A stretch of 8,001 nt of DNA from Candidatus Bathyarchaeota archaeon (GTDB lineage: Archaea; Thermoproteota; Bathyarchaeia; Bathyarchaeales; DTEX01), in contig JAGGUU010000157.1 in the NCBI GenBank assembly GCA_021158305.1, forward strand, positions 1 through 8,001, in the 5' to 3' direction. The notes beneath the pieces are model-generated. The model had not been told where the DNA came from. It did not search any database and saw only the letters and a list, made by a program, of their open reading frames with translations. The translations under genes were made by a program, and so were the position numbers. Of this stretch, positions 6,492 through 8,001 are shown piece after piece. Numbering within the stretch: position 1 is the first letter of the stretch; each line of letters starts with the position of its first letter.

Positions 6492-8001
6492 TCACTTTTC
6501 AATGTCTTCTTCTATAACTTCAAATCCGATCAGAGTAGCTAAATCCTTAAATTTTTCTCTGAAGTCGCCATAGAATACCACTCTGTGATCCCCGAACGTT
6601 TTCGAATCTAGGTTTTTAATTAGTGCTTTGGTATTAGTTTTGATAGCTATTTTCGTCCGGCATGCTAGATCATCCCACTCGTCGAAAAATTCTTTACCTG
6701 AAACTGTTTTCCCCGTGAAAAGGGATATCTTCTTATCATGTACACTTATCTTGACTACTGTGACGGTTTCGCCTACTGGTAGATTTACTTGTACGCAGGC
6801 ACCGCCTTCATTCTTCTTCCAACGCGGGAGGTTTCTGATGATATAGGGGCATCTCCTTTCATCTCCGTAAGGATTAAATGGACATTCACAGTGTCCGATT
6901 ATGGCTATATTGTTATGTGGGTCTATTAGGTAATCTCCGTTGAAGCTCGGCCTACCAGTTATGTAAAGCCCTAATTGCTGAGTGATTAAAGAATCTATTA
7001 GAGTCTCAGAAGTGGCTACTATGCCGTCTGTGCAGAATTGTGAGGAAGGTAAGCCTTGAGATGGAATTGGGCCTTTATGATAATCTGCAAATACGCCGTA
7101 TCCTTCAGTTGTTATTGCATCGCATTCATATTTTTTCATTAGCCTTTTCATAGCCAAATATAGCTTTGCTGATTTTAACACTTCAGCCTCATTAGTATCC
7201 TTCATTCCTTCTGCTTCATTAATCCACTTTTCCGCAACTTTCCTAGCTTCTCTTTCTTCAGTTTTATTCGTTTCCTCAAACAATTCTTCCTGCGGAATAG
7301 GCACAAGTTTTACTCCGAATATTTCTTCTAAGTTATTAAGATATACTTTCTCATATCCTTCCCTATCTGACCCGGTTTGACGCGGTGTAGGTTCATACTC
7401 GCCGAGAACAGGCCTATCCGTGACAACCAGCACTCTTAATCCTTTCATTTTTGAAATGGCTTGAATTAATTTAATTTTTCCCGCTATATCCTCCAGCCTA
7501 GACGAAAAGACGCGTCTATCTTTGTCGCGCACTACAGGCAAGCATGACGTTAAGATCTTTTTTCCTTTATCACTAAATTCGAATATATTTTCCATCCATC
7601 TTCCCCATAGGGGGAATACAGCTATTATAGGCAGGCCAATTGATATCAGCTCCTCTGAGGGAGGGCCGAAGATAAGTATTCCATCTAAATCTTCCCTTAA
7701 TCTTCTTACATCCTTAATGGCAGATTCGTATCTTCTTCTTGATTCTTCATAGATTTCAGAAATACGTTTCCTTTCTTCCTCAGTCATTCCGTAATGAGAT
7801 CTACTTATTAGTTCTTTTTCTTCCTCCTTAATGATGTTAACTTTCCCGACAAATTCTACTCCTTCACATCTCTTCTCCAACTCGCTGAGTATCTCTTCAT
7901 TTTTTATCACTTTCCGTTCAATATCAGAAGCATCCCATGAACCTCTATGGTCAAGCCCTGTTGAAGTGAATATTACATATATCTTAGTCTTTTTCCCTTG
8001 A
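6492..8001 (-). CDS. L-fucose/L-arabinose isomerase-like protein (5' partial)
   Basis: The frame stops with TGA at 6492-6494 and is open to the right edge; 502 residues are visible. The C-terminal half carries the marks of the FucI/AraA fold: ATSETLID with E332, YITGRPSFNGD, IIGHCECP with H370, VQVNLPVGETVTV, CRTKI and GDHRVVFYGD with H472 (numbered from the edge). In FucI and AraA, glutamate/aspartate and a late histidine hold the Mn2+ that drives aldose-ketose isomerisation; assigning these residues here is inference. The N-terminal half has a substrate-domain-like beta-alpha pattern (DGILIFGPPSEEL, IIAVFPLWG). Family members are near 450-500 residues, so little is missing. A GTG at 7910 would give 472 residues, but the 30 codons before it read KIYVIFTSTGLDHRG and similar, a natural first strand. 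The true start is probably just outside. A soluble cytoplasmic enzyme of sugar metabolism is likely; the exact sugar is unknown, and many members have no tested activity. Confidence 0.82.
   Translation of the reverse strand, partial: QGKKTKIYVIFTSTGLDHRGSWDASDIERKVIKNEEILSELEKRCEGVEFVGKVNIIKEEEKELISRSHYGMTEEERKRISEIYEESRRRYESAIKDVRRLREDLDGILIFGPPSEELISIGLPIIAVFPLWGRWMENIFEFSDKGKKILTSCLPVVRDKDRRVFSSRLEDIAGKIKLIQAISKMKGLRVLVVTDRPVLGEYEPTPRQTGSDREGYEKVYLNNLEEIFGVKLVPIPQEELFEETNKTEEREARKVAEKWINEAEGMKDTNEAEVLKSAKLYLAMKRLMKKYECDAITTEGYGVFADYHKGPIPSQGLPSSQFCTDGIVATSETLIDSLITQQLGLYITGRPSFNGDYLIDPHNNIAIIGHCECPFNPYGDERRCPYIIRNLPRWKKNEGGACVQVNLPVGETVTVVKISVHDKKISLFTGKTVSGKEFFDEWDDLACRTKIAIKTNTKALIKNLDSKTFGDHRVVFYGDFREKFKDLATLIGFEVIEEDIEK

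Overview
The window looks like a chromosomal segment from a thermophilic or mesophilic archaeon of the TACK/Thermoproteota side (a Bathyarchaeia-like lineage is my best guess, not proven). The reasons are frequent ATA, AGA and AGG codons, Shine-Dalgarno motifs of the GAGGTGA type, T-tract rather than hairpin endings, and a giant secreted protein ending in the CLIATATFGSELSPEV 'CFI-box' followed by membrane helices. No rRNA, tRNA, CRISPR array or insertion sequence was seen.

Layout. Left half (1-3963, + strand): one very large gene, cut by the left edge. It encodes a multi-domain surface protein with beta-sandwich domains, an HEWGH gluzincin-type zinc peptidase, a FecR-like segment, a second copy of the beta-sandwich, a CFI-box and about four membrane helices. 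A T-rich spacer follows (3964-4264). A decayed C-terminal fragment of a Gfo/Idh/MocA-family oxidoreductase comes next (4265-4488, + strand); it has one in-frame TAG and one frameshift. It ends directly against the stop codon of an intact FAD-dependent oxidoreductase on the - strand (4489-5814). A second relic follows (6026-6407, + strand). It is a small secreted protein with its promoter, ribosome binding site and signal peptide still visible but its body broken by frameshifts. The right end (6492-8001, - strand) is an L-fucose/L-arabinose isomerase-like protein whose reading frame runs off the right edge; the internal GTG at 7910 is probably not its start.

How the genes fit together. The isomerase-like enzyme, the FAD oxidoreductase and the Gfo/Idh/MocA relic are all families that recur in carbohydrate catabolic loci, so the right half may be a partly eroded sugar-use locus. 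The giant protease and the secreted relic belong to the cell-surface proteome. The two - strand genes are 677 bases apart with a + strand relic between them, so they are probably not one transcript. Three long frames stay open through G runs of up to six, which suggests that the frameshifts in the two relics are genuine decay rather than poor sequence. Only read-level data can settle that.
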